Counted from the first letter of the stretch, positions 1-12,426 are shown. The stretch: 64,000 nt of DNA from Myotis daubentonii (GCF_963259705.1 NC_081853.1:3233019-3297018); one strand, 5' to 3'. Program-made: numbers and translations. The notes: generated by a model not told the origin, from the sequence alone.

Positions 1-165
1 TGAGTCCGCCATGTGTGGGGGAGAGAAGCCTGCATTCCCAATCCACATTTGATCGTGCCAAGAGTAAGACAGCCTCCCATTTGTCAGACTGCTAAATGTT
101 GGGACTGTTTGTTACAGAAGCTAGGGTTACTGAACCTGACCAGTATTGATAGTATAACAGCGCCT
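1..165 (+). repeat. Probable MaLR/MLT1-type LTR 3' end (partial)
   Basis: The stretch around 98-150 (gggactgtttgttacagaag, then a run ending in aacctgaccagtat) resembles the 3' end of mammalian MaLR LTRs, which typically close with a gttgtttgttacagcag-like segment. The left part lies outside the window. The assignment is by eye and rests on one short match, so it is tentative. Confidence 0.35.
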
Positions 166-194
166 ACGTTCCATAGGAGCTCCGCCAGACATTA

Positions 195-738
195 TCTATA
201 TATATACAACCCTAATATGCAAATAGACTGAACAGCAGAACAACTGAACAACCAGTCGCTATGACGTGCGCTGACCACCAGGGGGCATGAGCTAAACATG
301 ATATGTGTCAGCAGCAGGTGGCAGAACATGGTGGACACTGGCTGCAGCGGGATGGTGAAGCAGGTGAGTTGGGGCACCAGACCAAGGCAGGGCACTGGTT
401 GCTGTCATCGGGGCGAGCCTGAAAATTCTTTGCTTCCGCGCGCTGCAGTCCTGACAGGTGCTTGCACCCACTGATGGCGCCAGTCCCGCTTGCACCTGCT
501 GCTGGCGCTGGCCCCAGCTGCTCTGCGCTGTCAGTGGGTGTGAGCAGGGCCGACGCTGTCAGTGTGTGGGAGCAGTGGTGGCAGGAGCGGGGCTGCCGGA
601 AGACAGGAGACAGGGGGCTGTGGTGGGAGGGGCCCGGTGGGAGCACAGAGGGTGGGCCGAGAACCGCCCTGTGCCCACTGCAGCCTCACAGCCCACAGTT
701 CCTTTCAAGGTGCATGAATTCGTGCACTGAGCCCCTAG
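195..738 (+). mobile_element. HeliBat-type non-autonomous Helitron
   Basis: The element starts with TCTATATATATACAACCC followed by a taatatgcaaat motif. It ends with a gtgcatgaattcgtgcac hairpin a few bases before CTAG (735-738). It sits between A (194) and T (739), the A|T target used by Helitrons, with no target duplication. The interior is GC-rich, with no HUH or helicase reading frame, so it would depend on an autonomous relative. Several open frames cross it on both strands, but none looks like a protein family. Confidence 0.88.
275..288 (+). promoter_or_regulatory. CTCF-like core motif inside a Helitron
   Basis: The bases CCACCAGGGGGCAT match the core of the vertebrate CTCF consensus (CCACYAGRGGGC). 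The motif lies in the 5' part of the Helitron and recurs in other Helitron copies of this window. Binding is inferred from the motif only. Confidence 0.4.
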
Positions 739-3700
739 TATAATACAAATAGACAACCTTTGTAACACAGGAAAACACGATCAAAATGCATCTGGACAAT
801 TATTCCCTCATCTCAGAAATGCACTTGAGTGCCCATGTTCTAAGGATTGGATTACATTGAGGGATGTGATAATGAGCCAAATAGACATGGTTCTTTTCCT
901 CATGGAGCTTATAGCCTATGAAGTAGATATTAAGCAATGGTCATACACATAAATGCAACATTATAACCTTGATCATTTTCATAGCAAAGAGAATTATGAA
1001 CCTACCAGAAGCACAATAGAAGTATGTATTTGCCTTATGGTATAATACTTCAGGGAGATGCCCAGGAGGAAGGGTTGCATGCTGAGGTGGCAATATTCGG
1101 TTCCTCTGTGGAAGTCAGATGACATGAGGCAAACACAGAGCACCCAAGTAGGTGAGTGAATGGAAATGGTGTAGGTGAGCCTGGACGAGAACGCAGCGGT
1201 CAAACTGGGCTAGAGTAAATCTCTTGCTGTTTACTCAGATACTAAATGATCAGATGAAAAAGGTCTCCCTGGCTACATTATATTTACGTGAAGAGAGCAT
1301 GTGATAATATGAGCATCACCTATCAAGGCACGCCTACCCCAGGAATGAAAGGACATATAAAACAGTTCAGACTGGAAAGGTTCGGGGGTTGGATGTTGTT
1401 TCAGAAACCTTTAGTTATTTTTAAATTGTTGCCACTTTTCCTGTTACCATTATAGATGGCTGCGGAGTTCAGTCTGGTAAATCGGAGGCTGGAGACATGG
1501 GTCTTAGGCCACTGAGAACATCCAAGCAAATGAAATCGCAGCAAAATGCGAGGCTGGTTTGAGTGAGAGTTTTGTCCTCTGGCTCTGCACGATGTTTGGG
1601 AAACTACAAGCCACTCATTCATACCAGCTTGGAGGGAACGCCCATCAGAAGCTTGGAAGTCCCCAACTCTCATTCCTGGGAAGCCACTGTGACCTCAGTT
1701 TCTCTGCAGAATTTGTGAAGCACAATGGCCAGCAGAAGCAGGAGAAAGACTTCCTCAGTTTCCCCGATTTGCCCAGATTTGGCACCAATGTCCCTCTGCC
1801 TTAGATAATCTCCCTATCCCTGAGAATGGCATGTTGATTTTTTGAATCTTTTATACTGATTTCTCCCTCTGTGTGTAAGAAACCGCTGCTACAGAGGCCG
1901 GTGATTAAATGATCGCTTTGAAATGCTCCCTGGCTGACTCTGGGCCCCCACCTGATCTCTTACCCTTGTGATTCAGGCCTTGGAGCCTAGCAGCTCTACC
2001 CTCCCAACCTCACATGCCTCAGGGCAGGTCCTGCATGAACGGGGAAGCGCGGGCCTCAGCTCTCTGCTGCTCTTTACTTTTGGATGCACTTCACCTTTCC
2101 AGAAGCAGCATCTACAGAGAATGCGCCAGAGGCTGCCTGCACTGGGAAGCTTCTAACGTCCGTCTTCTCCCTGTGAGACAAGAAGGCTGATTCCAGGGAG
2201 TTCCTTTCCAAGGTATGAGTGTAGATCTTTGAAAGTCAGGCTGTTAACTTGGAGATATTAACTTTTGAGTCACTTGACTAGTCAGTTCAGGAAGCAACAA
2301 GTCTCTTAAAACTCTTATAATTACATTTGGACAAGTTTGCGCGTAGGACCACGAGTCCGTCAGCTTATTATAACCACGGCGCATTTCACACACCATCTTC
2401 ATTATCTTGTGCGAAAGAAGAGAACACACACTCTTCCGTGGGTAATTTTAGTTTGGCCACTGACATACTCCACAGTGTTTATAAAGAAAACAAAACTTGG
2501 ATGTTGGCCCTTTTAATTATAACTGGCAGAATTGCTACACCCAAAATCACATAATCTTGTCACCATATTATATCTTTGAAGACATCTGCTTGCAAAGCAG
2601 TAACAAGGAGCTTGAAATCTAAAAACAAACTTTGTACTAGATTGGTTTGGCGAGCCAGGCTTGTGCAGCACTGTCGGGTTCTGAAAGACATATTCCTGAA
2701 CTTCAAGAAAAGTTTAGGCGATGCTATAATGGAGCCACATCAAACTGTGCTTGGTCTGGACAGGGCATTAGAGCCTGTGGTTAGAAGGCCTGTTGTCGCT
2801 AAGGCAAGTCCACTGGCCCAATGGAAGATGTCATAAATTTCCCGTCAGTTTCCAAATAACTGTCTCACTAATGACGCGTTTTGATAAGTTCAGGGTCACC
2901 TGAGACGTGATCACTGCTAAGGCACTGTTTTCTAGGTGCTTTGTATAGTATTCTGTGGACAACTGAGGAGACCAGCCATTACACCGAAAGGTGAAGAAGA
3001 CTGGCCTGTGACATCCCCTGGGCTCCTCAGAAACGCGCCTCTTTTCACGTGGGGTCGGACACACTTCCCTTTGGGCACCTCATTTACAGCTTGCAGTTTC
3101 TGGCCTCACAGTGTTGTGACCCGGAGACAGAATGGAGCAGTTAATTAGGCAACTAATTAACCCGGGCTCTACAGACCAGTAGGGATCTTTCCTTTCATAG
3201 GTGACTTACCCACATGTATTTGAATTAAGTATGAAAGAAAAACAATGCAACAGCCTGAATTCACTGCCAAAATAAATTTGCTACATCATATGCAGTCGTA
3301 TAATTCAGGAGGTCCCACCCTCCTTCCACAGCCCTAGCCAAAGAGTCTGTTTTTGCTTCCCTAGCACAGTGTTTTCTGGAACCCAGAACTAGTTGTTAAA
3401 CACTAACATGACTTAAGGCAGCTTCCTGGGAACTGACAGCAATCTCACTGTGCTGCCTTCGTTCACCAGCGTGAGCAACACACGTCAACATGCAGAATTT
3501 CCAATGCGAGAGATAGTTACTCTTCGGTTGGTAAGTTTACTCTTAATCCAAAATTACTTTGCTGGTGGTAATGCTTTGAACATTGCCCATGTTTGAGAAA
3601 AAGTGATTTACTTCCTCCTGACTTAAAAATTACATTTATAAATAGGCACATTGCCTAAACATTATAAATTGTGTATGTAATTTTGTAAACGTCAAAAGTA

Positions 3701-4279
3701 TTAACAAAAGCTTTGAAGATGCTACACTTTTTTGGTGTCATTCTAACAGTAATTTTATTAGTTGAAAGTATTTTCTCTCAAATGCTTTCCTGAGAAGCAC
3801 AGAGCCATGGCTGCTGCCCAGAGCGCTGAGCTGTATTAACTGCTCGGGGAAGGGAGTCTCAGCGCCAATATTTTAGGGCACGCTTGGAGAGTGGCGTTTT
3901 CCTCATGCACCTCCCTCTTGCAAATGGGTAGCTGAGGAAGTTAATAATTCTGATGTGAATGAAAACTTCTACATGTCTGCATGTATGTAGCACAGACTCA
4001 GGACACATTAGAACTAGCCAAGCACCCAGATGATAGAAAGTGTGAAAGTAAAACAAATGATTGCAGCACTAAGAGTGCTCATTGTCATGGAGCTAGTGCA
4101 GCATGTCCATTTTGTACATTTATGGTGCAGTTATTCAACAAGTTTCTTGTTTTTCTTTTCTTTCCTTTTCTTTTCTTTTTCTGTGGTAGGTCATGTCAAG
4201 GAGACTGTAGCTGAAGAAAATCAGGACAAGTGATAATACAATCAAAACATAAAACCATCCCATGAAGAAGTCATTCTAG
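739..4279. other. Unassigned intergenic or intronic DNA
   Basis: I see no gene here. A stretch near 890-960 (cctcatggagcttatagcct) looks like an ancient mammal-wide repeat but is too decayed to place. The short open frames, including 1559-1804 and 2576-2836, have no recognisable domain, no clear splice context and ordinary composition. T-rich runs lie at 4145-4185. Confidence 0.5.
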
Positions 4280-4900
4280 AGGCTTCTGCCTGCGCGGCGA
4301 TGAGACCGGGGTGCTGGGCCTAGGCACATGCGGGAAAGCCTGGCCTTCGCAGGGCTTCCAGGGCACCGGGCGGGGACAAGGCTAGGAGGGGCTGCGAATG
4401 GAGAGTGAGGCGGCAGGTGCCAAATCTTTCTTTAATGTGGAGTTTTGTGCCTGAGCTAGAAGCTCTGGGTGCCTTTTTAGGCGAGTCTCATTTGCAGGAT
4501 TAGCCTTAAGGCGTTTTCCTGGGACATCGTGATGGTCACCCACTGCCAGGCAATGATCTCAGGCCACGAGGCCAAGGCCGAGCCCCAGGCCCAGGGGCCT
4601 GACGCCTGAATTCTGCGGCCCTGGGAAGGTGACGGGGAGAGACCCTGGGAAGGTGACGGGGAGAGCGCCATGGCTCTTCGGTTCCTGGAGGAAAAGTACA
4701 GCTGCGCTTGCGCAGCGAGGAATGGCACAGGCGCACCCGTGTTTATTCCTGTGTTCATGGCACCTGATCGCGGAGGGAGACGGAGTGGAGTCAGACAACA
4801 AAGCAGCCGCAAGCCAGCGAGAGCCCCTCCGCGCTTTTGCAAAGAACAGGACACGACGGGGAGCGCGTTGCTGAACCTGCCGCGAAAGGCGGCCTCAGGG
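4280..4900. promoter_or_regulatory. CpG-rich segment, possible small CpG island
   Basis: This roughly 600-bp stretch is visibly richer in GC and CpG than its AT-rich flanks. It contains the perfect inverted repeat GCTGCGC-TT-GCGCAGC at 4701-4716, which resembles an NRF1-type site (TGCGC..GCGCA). I recognise no transcript or coding exon next to it. It could be an orphan promoter, an enhancer or part of a decayed GC-rich repeat. Confidence 0.4.
4619..4666. repeat. 24-bp tandem duplication
   Basis: Two adjacent copies of a 24-base unit beginning ccctgggaaggtgacgggga differ only in the last base. The unit is a multiple of three, so open frames crossing it stay open. Confidence 0.85.
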
Positions 4901-7687
4901 TTCCCTGGGGTACCTCAGATAATGGACTGCTGGCCTGTTTCTCAAGCCATTTCTCTGCAGCGACTAGACATTTGATAGGATTACGTTTGGGTTTTGGTCG
5001 GAGTCCCTGCTATGCCTAAGCAGATTGTCATCTCTTGATTTAAAGATAATAGAGCCAAACCTGAAACTATTCTGTAAAGAGTCAACCTGTGACTCAAAAC
5101 CAAGTACCAAGGATTTGTCTACAGTTTGCTTTCTTTTGTTGTAACTGAAATGATCAAATGACTAGATTCCACTATAAACACCATATATTTATTTTATAAA
5201 GAAGCTTGACATTCTTCAGAGATGAAATAAAATAGTATCATAAAACCCGGAGGCCATTCTTTCCCCTGAACACTCAGAGCATTTGCTGATTGTAATTTTA
5301 ATTCAAACGTAATTTTAACACCAAAGAGATGAATCAATCTTGCTTAAGCATAACATTGGACAATTTAAAAAACACCTGAACAGGTCACACATAGAGAAAA
5401 CCAAAGTAGGAGGCAATGAAACTGTTTGCAGGAGTCCAGCCTAAACATGCAAAACACACCTAAACATTCGCAATGCAACTGACCATCCAACATATAGTTA
5501 ATAAGTTCTCAAACAGGCGAGTTTGAATTTTAAAATTAAGCTTCCCAATTGCCAATTTCAAAAAATGTAATGAGGTTAGAGTGGCTTTTTTATTATGCAT
5601 GGTTTTATGTCTTTGGATTTCAAAATTACCTTGCATGCATTTTCAACTTTGCTACAATTTCTGGACTGTTTTCATTTCTATTTTAAAAAGGCTAAACAGT
5701 AAGATGTGCTTCTGCTTTGCATTCTAATTGCACGTAACTGATTTGCACACAGAACAAAAAACTCATTTTCAGATTAAAAATCATGCACCAAGAAATAATT
5801 ATTGCTCTACTAGGAAAACACTATTTTCCCACTTTCTCTCTTCATTTATGTGAACTGTTTGCTATGTTTCCCTCAGGTTGATCTCCTTTGTAGACCATCA
5901 TGCATTGTTCTTTAGGGACTAAAATAATGCAAAGGAAACAAGGAATATACAATTGTTTTGACCACATTCGTCTGTTTGCAACATAGCACTTGCCTTTTAT
6001 TATTTTATCTTCAACAATCAAGGGGTGGCTAAATGGTTGCAGGTGGTGATGAAAATAAAGGCCATCCATCATTATTTATTAAGCATGAAAAAGATACACA
6101 ATAATGTAATTTAATCTCAGAGCAGACAATTATTTCCACATATTGATAATACAATGTGAAAACTGTCATGAATTCTAATATGATATTTTGGCTTTATTGG
6201 TGCACCACAGTCAGCATGGCAAATAATGAATTTGTGTCAGAAAGAATGGTAACTAGGCGCGGATGTCAATATCACGGGTGGAAACCATGTCACCCAAATT
6301 TACAGCTTCTTCATTACAACTCGACCAATTCAAAAGTTTAAAGTGGAAACAAAGAACACTTTCAGTTTTCAATATTGAAAACACAATCTATTAATTCACA
6401 CCCCAATTTACAGTCTGAATAAGCACTGCCTATGTGTTTTATAATATAAAAGTTTTGAAGAGCAGCCAATCTGCTAGCATATTTGAAAGGGAATATTTGA
6501 AAGGGTCAGATTTGCAACGTGTTCTTTGGTTCACCTTAGTCCAGTAAAAATCTGCAGATGAAAACTCTGTGATCTCTGCTCTACTTTGGGAGAGCATACA
6601 CATGACTATTAAATGTGGCAAAGAATGTACATTTTAGCCAAATAAAGCAAGAGATGGTTGAAAATAAACATTTTGGTAGGAAAAATCCTGGCTGATGAAA
6701 TGCTTGGTCAAAAAAAAGCAAACGCTAGATTTTCGTTATGTTAAATGATTCCTATTTTCACTCGGTTGTCTAACTCTACCTCCAGACAGGCTTTGGTAGG
6801 TGAAACTATGGCTGAAAAGAAACAAAGCCGCATTTGATCTCTATAATTGGTAACCAAAAGCATTTTATGACTTATATTTGAATAGACTTTGGTTTCTGCC
6901 AGAGAGCAATCATAATTAGAAACGTTTCTAGTTAGAAATAAATGGAATGGTTTTCAAAGTACCTGTGCATTATACAGCGCTCACATGCACAAAAACACAA
7001 ACATTCCCTCCATAGCACATACAGCATGCACCATACTTTCTGTGTAATTTATTCAGAGTTCACCTGTAGATTAGGGATATAAATATAAGCTTATTGAATG
7101 AGATTAATGACCTTCTCTTAGAAAAAATGCCTTTTAGAATTATTGAGGAAGGAAAATATTTTAGACTTGGCTTTGAATGGCAGACAGGACCTGGAAGAAA
7201 AAGTATCTTTGAATGATCATAACACTGTGGCCATTCTGGGCTAGGAGAGGAAATTTATATATCATGTGGTTACTCAGTTTTATAAAGGGAACCTAAGAAC
7301 AAGTGTAGGCACTAGTTAGGAAAAACAAACGAAAGAAATCATTTAAAAAGTCAATAAGCGACAGGAAGCCTGGAGACTATTTGAAAACACCTCGCTGGAA
7401 GCCGAGCAGAAGCCTGTGCCAGAGATCAAAGGGACACTTGGAAACGGCCCGGCAAGGAAAGCAGGAGATCCGCAAGCTACGGCAGCTCAGGTGTGAACAA
7501 GGGCGCAGGCAAGCCAAAGAGAACCCAAGAGTGCCTTGCAAGTGACTCCAAAGCTAATAAAAATGTTCTTCAAAATATATCCATGGCAGGAAACCAAGTA
7601 AAGAACTAATGTGCCGATCAAGTGACCCACTCCGGGCAGAAGACATGTTCTTCTTGAAGGATGGAAACTCTTCTGACTTTACTAAAA
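4901..7687. other. Unassigned AT-rich DNA
   Basis: No gene, RNA gene or clear transposon is visible. Composition is AT-rich with only short open frames (for example 5842-6072 minus and 6156-6341 plus) that show no domain. Old repeats too decayed for recognition by eye may be present. Confidence 0.5.
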
Positions 7688-7715
7688 TGATTAATTAATT
7701 AATTAATTAATTAAA
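7688..7715. repeat. (TTAA)n microsatellite
   Basis: About seven uninterrupted copies of ttaa. A run of catccatacat-type repeats follows near 7745-7775. Confidence 0.9.
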
Positions 7716-7857
7716 TTATGTATCCACTGTCATTCACTCTTTCAATCGTCCATCCATACATCCATACATCCAATCATCTATTCATTAAAAAAAAGTACAA
7801 AATACTTACCCTGAGGCAGCCTTGGGTTTCAGTACTGAGAATACATAAATATATAAG

Positions 7858-7920
7858 CCTCCCTCCCTCCCTCCCTCCCTCCCTCCCTTCCTTTCTTCCT
7901 TCCTTTTCTCCTTCCTTCCT
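7858..7920. repeat. (CCCT)n/(CCTT)n pyrimidine tract
   Basis: The tract begins as perfect cctc/ccct repeats and decays into cttt/cctt variants. All bases on this strand are pyrimidines. The 95-residue open frame that crosses it is an artefact of the repeat. Confidence 0.9.
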
Positions 7921-8039
7921 TTTCATACATTTATTCGTCAATTCATGCTTCCATGCATTTGACTACCTATTCATCAATAAAAAATTTACAGGCTGTATAT
8001 CATGAGACAGTCCCTGGATTAAACAGTTGGAATCTATTA

Positions 8040-8548
8040 ACACATAAACATTCATTAGGTCACTCAACAAATATTTGAGTGTAATGTGCCAAGGGCTGGT
8101 CAGTGAAAATAAGAAGCAACATCTCTGCTCAAACCTAGCTTCCTTTCTAGCAGGGAGGAGCAGTGGAGGCAGGCAACATATACAATGAACAAGGAATCAT
8201 AAAATCAAAACCAATCATTGATCATGACAAGTATTATGAAGGACAAGTTCAAGGAGGTGTGAATGCCTGAAGGGGTTCCTGTCTGAGGCAACGGCATCCT
8301 ATTGATAGACCCAAAGGACAGAGCAGAGAGAGCAGCAGGAGGTGAGAATGGTGATGGTACAAGGGTCACATTTTGGGGGCTTGCTAGGCAGAGTGAAGAG
8401 CAGCAGGCTTTATCTTAAGAGCAAGGAAAACAACTGAAGGGGTTTAGGCAGGAGTGATGTGCTTCAGCAGCCAGCGAAGACTGCCAGATGGCGGTGTCCC
8501 CTGAGCAGAGGAGCCCCCAAAGTGGTGGCAGGCTCCTCCCAAAAGCAG
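8040..8548. repeat. Possible ancient LINE/MIR-type repeat, decayed
   Basis: Scattered matches to a common mammal-wide repeat are seen: tgtgccaagggctgg at the left, caatgaacaaggaat in the middle, and ggggtttaggcaggagtgatgtg at the right. I cannot assign a family with certainty. No gene is present. Confidence 0.35.
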
Positions 8549-11105
8549 GGGGACCAAATGGCAGCGTAGGTAAATGCAGTACTTGCATCGCCCACAACCA
8601 CACAAACTTACAGCAAAAAGAATGATCAGCCATCATTCCGAACCAGCTGGAATCTGGCTGAATGGGAGCCCTACGACTAGAGAAGTAAAGGAGAAAGCAC
8701 ATGGATGCCGGCAGGAGGGGCGGAGGCGGGGAACAGACTGGTCTGACACCCGCAGGTGGTGGGTTTATAATCCCAGAGGAGGCCTTCCGTGAGGAGCAAA
8801 GGGCCCTAGCTCCACAGCAGGCCCCCAGCCCAGGGTTCCAGTGCTGGGGAGAGAAGTCCCCACATCGCCAGGCTGTAAAAACCAGCAGGGTTAGTGGCTG
8901 AGAAAGACGGAGGCTGCTGGAGAACCCAAGCAGGTCCTCTTAAAGGGCCTGTACACAGACTTACTCGACTCACTCCCTCTGAGCTGCAGTGCTGGGACAG
9001 CAGCTTGAAAGGATCCAGGGACATACGGGGAGGAACTGGATTGTCTGGCATCAGGATGAGAACTCAGGGACAGCTTTCTCCCAGACAAATGTGCTGGACC
9101 TCCCCCAACAAGCTGACTGGCAGGCCCCATATCTGAGCCTCCATCAACCTGGCCCACGCTATTCGCCCCACCCTGGTGATTCCTTGAGATCCCACCCCAC
9201 CCAATTTGCAGCCCCACCCAAGCTGTTTGCAGTGTCTTTTCCATATGAATGGCCTATTCTGGCCCAGGCTTCAGACTTTCTTAAAAGCTCTCAAGAAGCA
9301 GCTGAAGGACTCAGTGTTCCCCTCTTGATAAGTTGTCGCAAGGCTAGCACTCACAACAGTTTGCCAAGGTTCATAGCTTGGCCTCTCCTGGGCACCTCTA
9401 AGCCCAACACAAGTAGCAGCCATCTGCAGATTCTCTGTAGCTTGTGCCGGGTGGCCCTAGGCAAGTCACAGGCTGCGCCTCCTGGGAGGCCCCAGAGCCA
9501 GTGCACTCAGTGCACAGCTTCAGACCATAGCCGATTACAACTCTATCGCATCCATGAATGACACACTCAAGGGGCAGACTCAGTGAGCACCAAAGCCCCA
9601 CTGAAGCAAGTCCTGATCCATAGGGGTGTCTCCTGCACAGCAGCTCTTCCACTGTAGTCACAGCTGGTCCTCACAACCAATTGCCCTGGGGGTCAATCCC
9701 TCCCAGTGACACCAAAAGAAATCAAGGCTGAGCTACAATAGGACAGTGCACACAGTCCACACAGGGGTACACCTAGAGTGCCTAGCTCAGGTGACAAGGG
9801 AGACTGAGCCACTGGGGCCTACAAGACACTGACCTAATACATAGAAACAAACACAGGGAAACAGCCAAAATGCAGAGACAAAGAACCATGTCACAAATGA
9901 AAGAACAGATGAAATCTCCAGAAGAACTAAATGAAATGGAAGCAAGCAAAGTACCAGATACAGTCTTCAAAACAATGGCTATAAGGGTGCTCAAGGAACT
10001 TAATGGAGCTTCTGGAACTTAGTGAGAACATCAAAGACATGAAAAAGGACCAGTCAGAAATGAAGGGTACACTAACTGAAATGAAAAGTAATTTATGGGG
10101 AATCAACAGTAGAGTACAGGATGCAGAGAATCAAGTCAGTGAATAGGAATATGAGAAAGCAAAAAAAACAAAACAAAAACCCCACCTAATCAGAAGAACA
10201 AAAAGGAAAAAGAATCCAAAAGTATGAAGATAGTGTAAGGAGACTCTGGGACAACTTCAAGCGTACCAACATTTGCATCATGGGGTGCCAGAAGAAGAGA
10301 TGGATCAAGAAATTTAAAACCTATTTGAAGAAATAATGACAAAAAACTTCCCCTACCTGGTGAAAGAAATAGTCTTACAAGGCCAGGAAGCACAGAGTCC
10401 CAAACAAGGGGAACCCAAAGAGGCCCGCACCAAGACACATCATAATTAAAATGCTAAGGGTTAAAGACAAAGAGAGAATATTAAAAGCAGCAAGAGAAAA
10501 GCAGTTAGTTACCTACAAGGGAGCACCCATACGACTGTCAGCTGATTTCTTAACAGAAACTTTGCAGGCTGGAAGGGAGGGGCAAGAAATATTCAAAATA
10601 ATGAAAAGCAAGGACCTTCAACTAAGATCACTCTACCCAGCAAAGCTTTAATTTACAATTTAGATAAAGAGCTTCACAGACAAGTAAAAGCTAAATCACC
10701 ACCAAACCAGTATTACATGAAATGTTAAAAGGTTTTCTTAAGAAGAAAAAGAAGACCAAAAAATATTAACAATAAAAGGGCAATAAATACCTACATATCA
10801 ATAAATGAATATAAAAATCAAAGTCAATGTACAAGGAATCTAATGAACAAAATTAACTGATCCAGAGGCATGGAAACATGGCACAGACTGAACAATATCA
10901 GAGGAAAGGGGGAGGGGGGGTTGGAAGAGATTAACCGGAGAACTTATGCATGTCTGCATTATCCATGGCCACAGACAATAGGGTGGTGGAGCCCTGGGGT
11001 GCAGTGGGATCCAGGTGGAGGAGGGCAACTGGGAGGTAAAACAAGTATGTGTGTGGGGGGAGGAGGACGTCTGTAATACTCTCAAAATTAAAGATATTTA
11101 AAGAA
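8549..11105 (+). mobile_element. HAL1-like (half-L1) retrotransposon
   Basis: A 5' UTR starting near agggggaccaaatggcagcg runs into an ORF1-like region (9871-10651). A 3' UTR with a G-rich segment (10908-11060) follows, and the element ends in an A-rich tail after tactctcaaaattaaagata. No ORF2 (endonuclease or reverse transcriptase) lies between ORF1 and the 3' UTR. This is the hallmark of HAL1, which depends on L1 machinery. An internally deleted L1 is the alternative. The 5' boundary is approximate. Confidence 0.75.
9871..10651 (+). pseudogene. Broken HAL1/L1 ORF1 (RNA-binding protein)
   Basis: The reading frame opens with MQRQRTMSQMKEQMKSPEE at 9871. It is related to the ORF1 start on the minus strand near 42982 (MGRQRNMFQMKEQEKPP). 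ORF1 proteins form coiled-coil trimers that coat LINE RNA. After about 50 codons the frame reaches a TAG (near 10020) and continues one frame over with LMELLELSENIKDMKKDQ. A second in-frame TAG follows QVSE near 10143. The C-terminal RNA-binding part is still readable at 10451-10651 (AREKQLVTYKGAPIRLSADF ... DLQLRSLYPAKL). At least one frameshift and one stop make it non-functional. Confidence 0.8.
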
Positions 11106-11129
11106 AAGAGAGTAATGTGCTTAAAAAGT

Positions 11130-11640
11130 TCACCACTGCTCTGTTCAAAATCCAGAAATGGCTTCCTACTCCAAGCAGAGTAAATGCCAAAGTCCTTACA
11201 ATGACCTGTAAGAGCCTATGTATTATCTCCTGTTAGCCTTCTGGCTTAACTGGAGTCCTTGTGCCTGCTGGCTATTTCCTTCCCAATCCAATCCAAATGG
11301 AACCACCCTTACTTTGTCTAAATCCTTGCTCAAATCTCACCTTTTCAAATGGCATATCCTAGGACCAGACTGAATGTTATCTTTCTTGCCACCTCTTCTA
11401 CTTTGCTTTGCATTTATTCAGCCTAGTAGCATTCAGTACCTTCTATTGTACAGTGCACTTAATTGATTTATTCTATTTTGTGTATTATTTACCCCCTTTC
11501 CAATCCAAGTAGAATGCATTCCCCATGGGGCAGGAATTTTTGTTCTTTGTTAACATTTATCCCTAGTCAACTGAAACAGTGCCTTGGACATACAGTTCAG
11601 TAGACATTTGCTGAATAAATTAATGAATGCATTCGGCAAC
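11130..11640 (+). repeat. L2 LINE 3' end
   Basis: The order of motifs fits the L2 3' region: taaatgccaaagtccttacaa, gacctgtaagagcc, ttgctcaaatctcacctttt, catggggcaggaatttttgtt, and a final cagtgccttggacatacagt...ttgctgaataaat. It is strongly diverged and non-coding. Confidence 0.75.
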
Positions 11641-11684
11641 ATAGTCCTATTGACAGTGCAAGAAAAGTACTTTGACTGAAGCTT

Positions 11685-11855
11685 TTTTTAACCTTCATTT
11701 TTATTGTTGACACTATTACAGATGTCCCTATTTTCTCCCCCTTTGCCCACCTCCACCCAGCATCCACCCTTGGGCCATTACCACACTGTCGCCTGTGTTC
11801 ATGAGTTATGCATATATACTCTTTTCCTAGTCCCTTCACCTTCTTTCATCAAGTA
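11685..11855 (-). repeat. L1 3' end fragment
   Basis: The reverse complement of a bat L1 3' UTR is seen: ttttattgttgacactattacagatgtccc, then ccccacctccacccag-like text and gagttatgcatatatact. The same segment occurs at 13025 and 35900, so it is a shared family tail. Confidence 0.8.
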
Positions 11856-12209
11856 TATTAAGAGGTGAATGATTAGATTTTTAAGAAAGCATAAATGCTG
11901 ACACACGGGAATGAATATGGTGGTGAGATTTCACCAGAAGGATAGTAGAATAGGAAAGATATTTTGAGGCAAGAGAGGTTTCCTAAGTTCCTCAATTCAT
12001 TACTCAAAGGCAATGGTCCACTCCAGCGTAATCAGATCCTGCTTGGCTCCAAGAAATAAAGCTACATCTAGGACACTGTGAGTTCTTCAAGCTGAAAAAT
12101 ATTTTTCTTAAAATTTTGGCTGATAAAATCCCAACACATGTTGCAATTTTATGGCTAAAAAAATATTTGACTGCATATTAACAATGCCAGTTTGATTTAA
12201 GAAATTATC

Positions 12210-12426
12210 GCCCAGCTGGCGTGGCCCAGCGGTTGAGCATTGACCTATGAACTAGGAGGTCATGGTTTGATTCCCAGTCAGAGCACATGCCTGAGTTGTG
12301 GGCTTGATCCCCATTGTGGGCGTCCAGGAAGCAGCCAATCAATGATTCTCTGTCATCATTGATGTTTCTATCTCTCTCTCCCTCTCCTTTCCTCTCTGAA
12401 ATCAATAAAAATATGTTTTCTTTTAA
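12210..12426 (+). mobile_element. Ves-type tRNA-derived SINE
   Basis: The head gcccagctggcgtggcccag and the box-B-like ggtttgattccc show tRNA origin. A body with gatgtttctatctctctctc and a tail ending aatcaataaaaatatg follow. A target duplication of about 11 bp (aagaaattat) flanks it at 12199-12209 and 12427-12437. Confidence 0.93.

Noticed and set aside
458..743. Paired open frames in the first Helitron as a captured gene
   Set aside because: They are short, lie in GC-rich Helitron sequence, overlap on both strands and show no domain.
12210..12426. Functional tRNA gene suggested by the SINE head
   Set aside because: The cloverleaf is not kept and the segment is followed by a SINE body, A-rich tail and target duplication.
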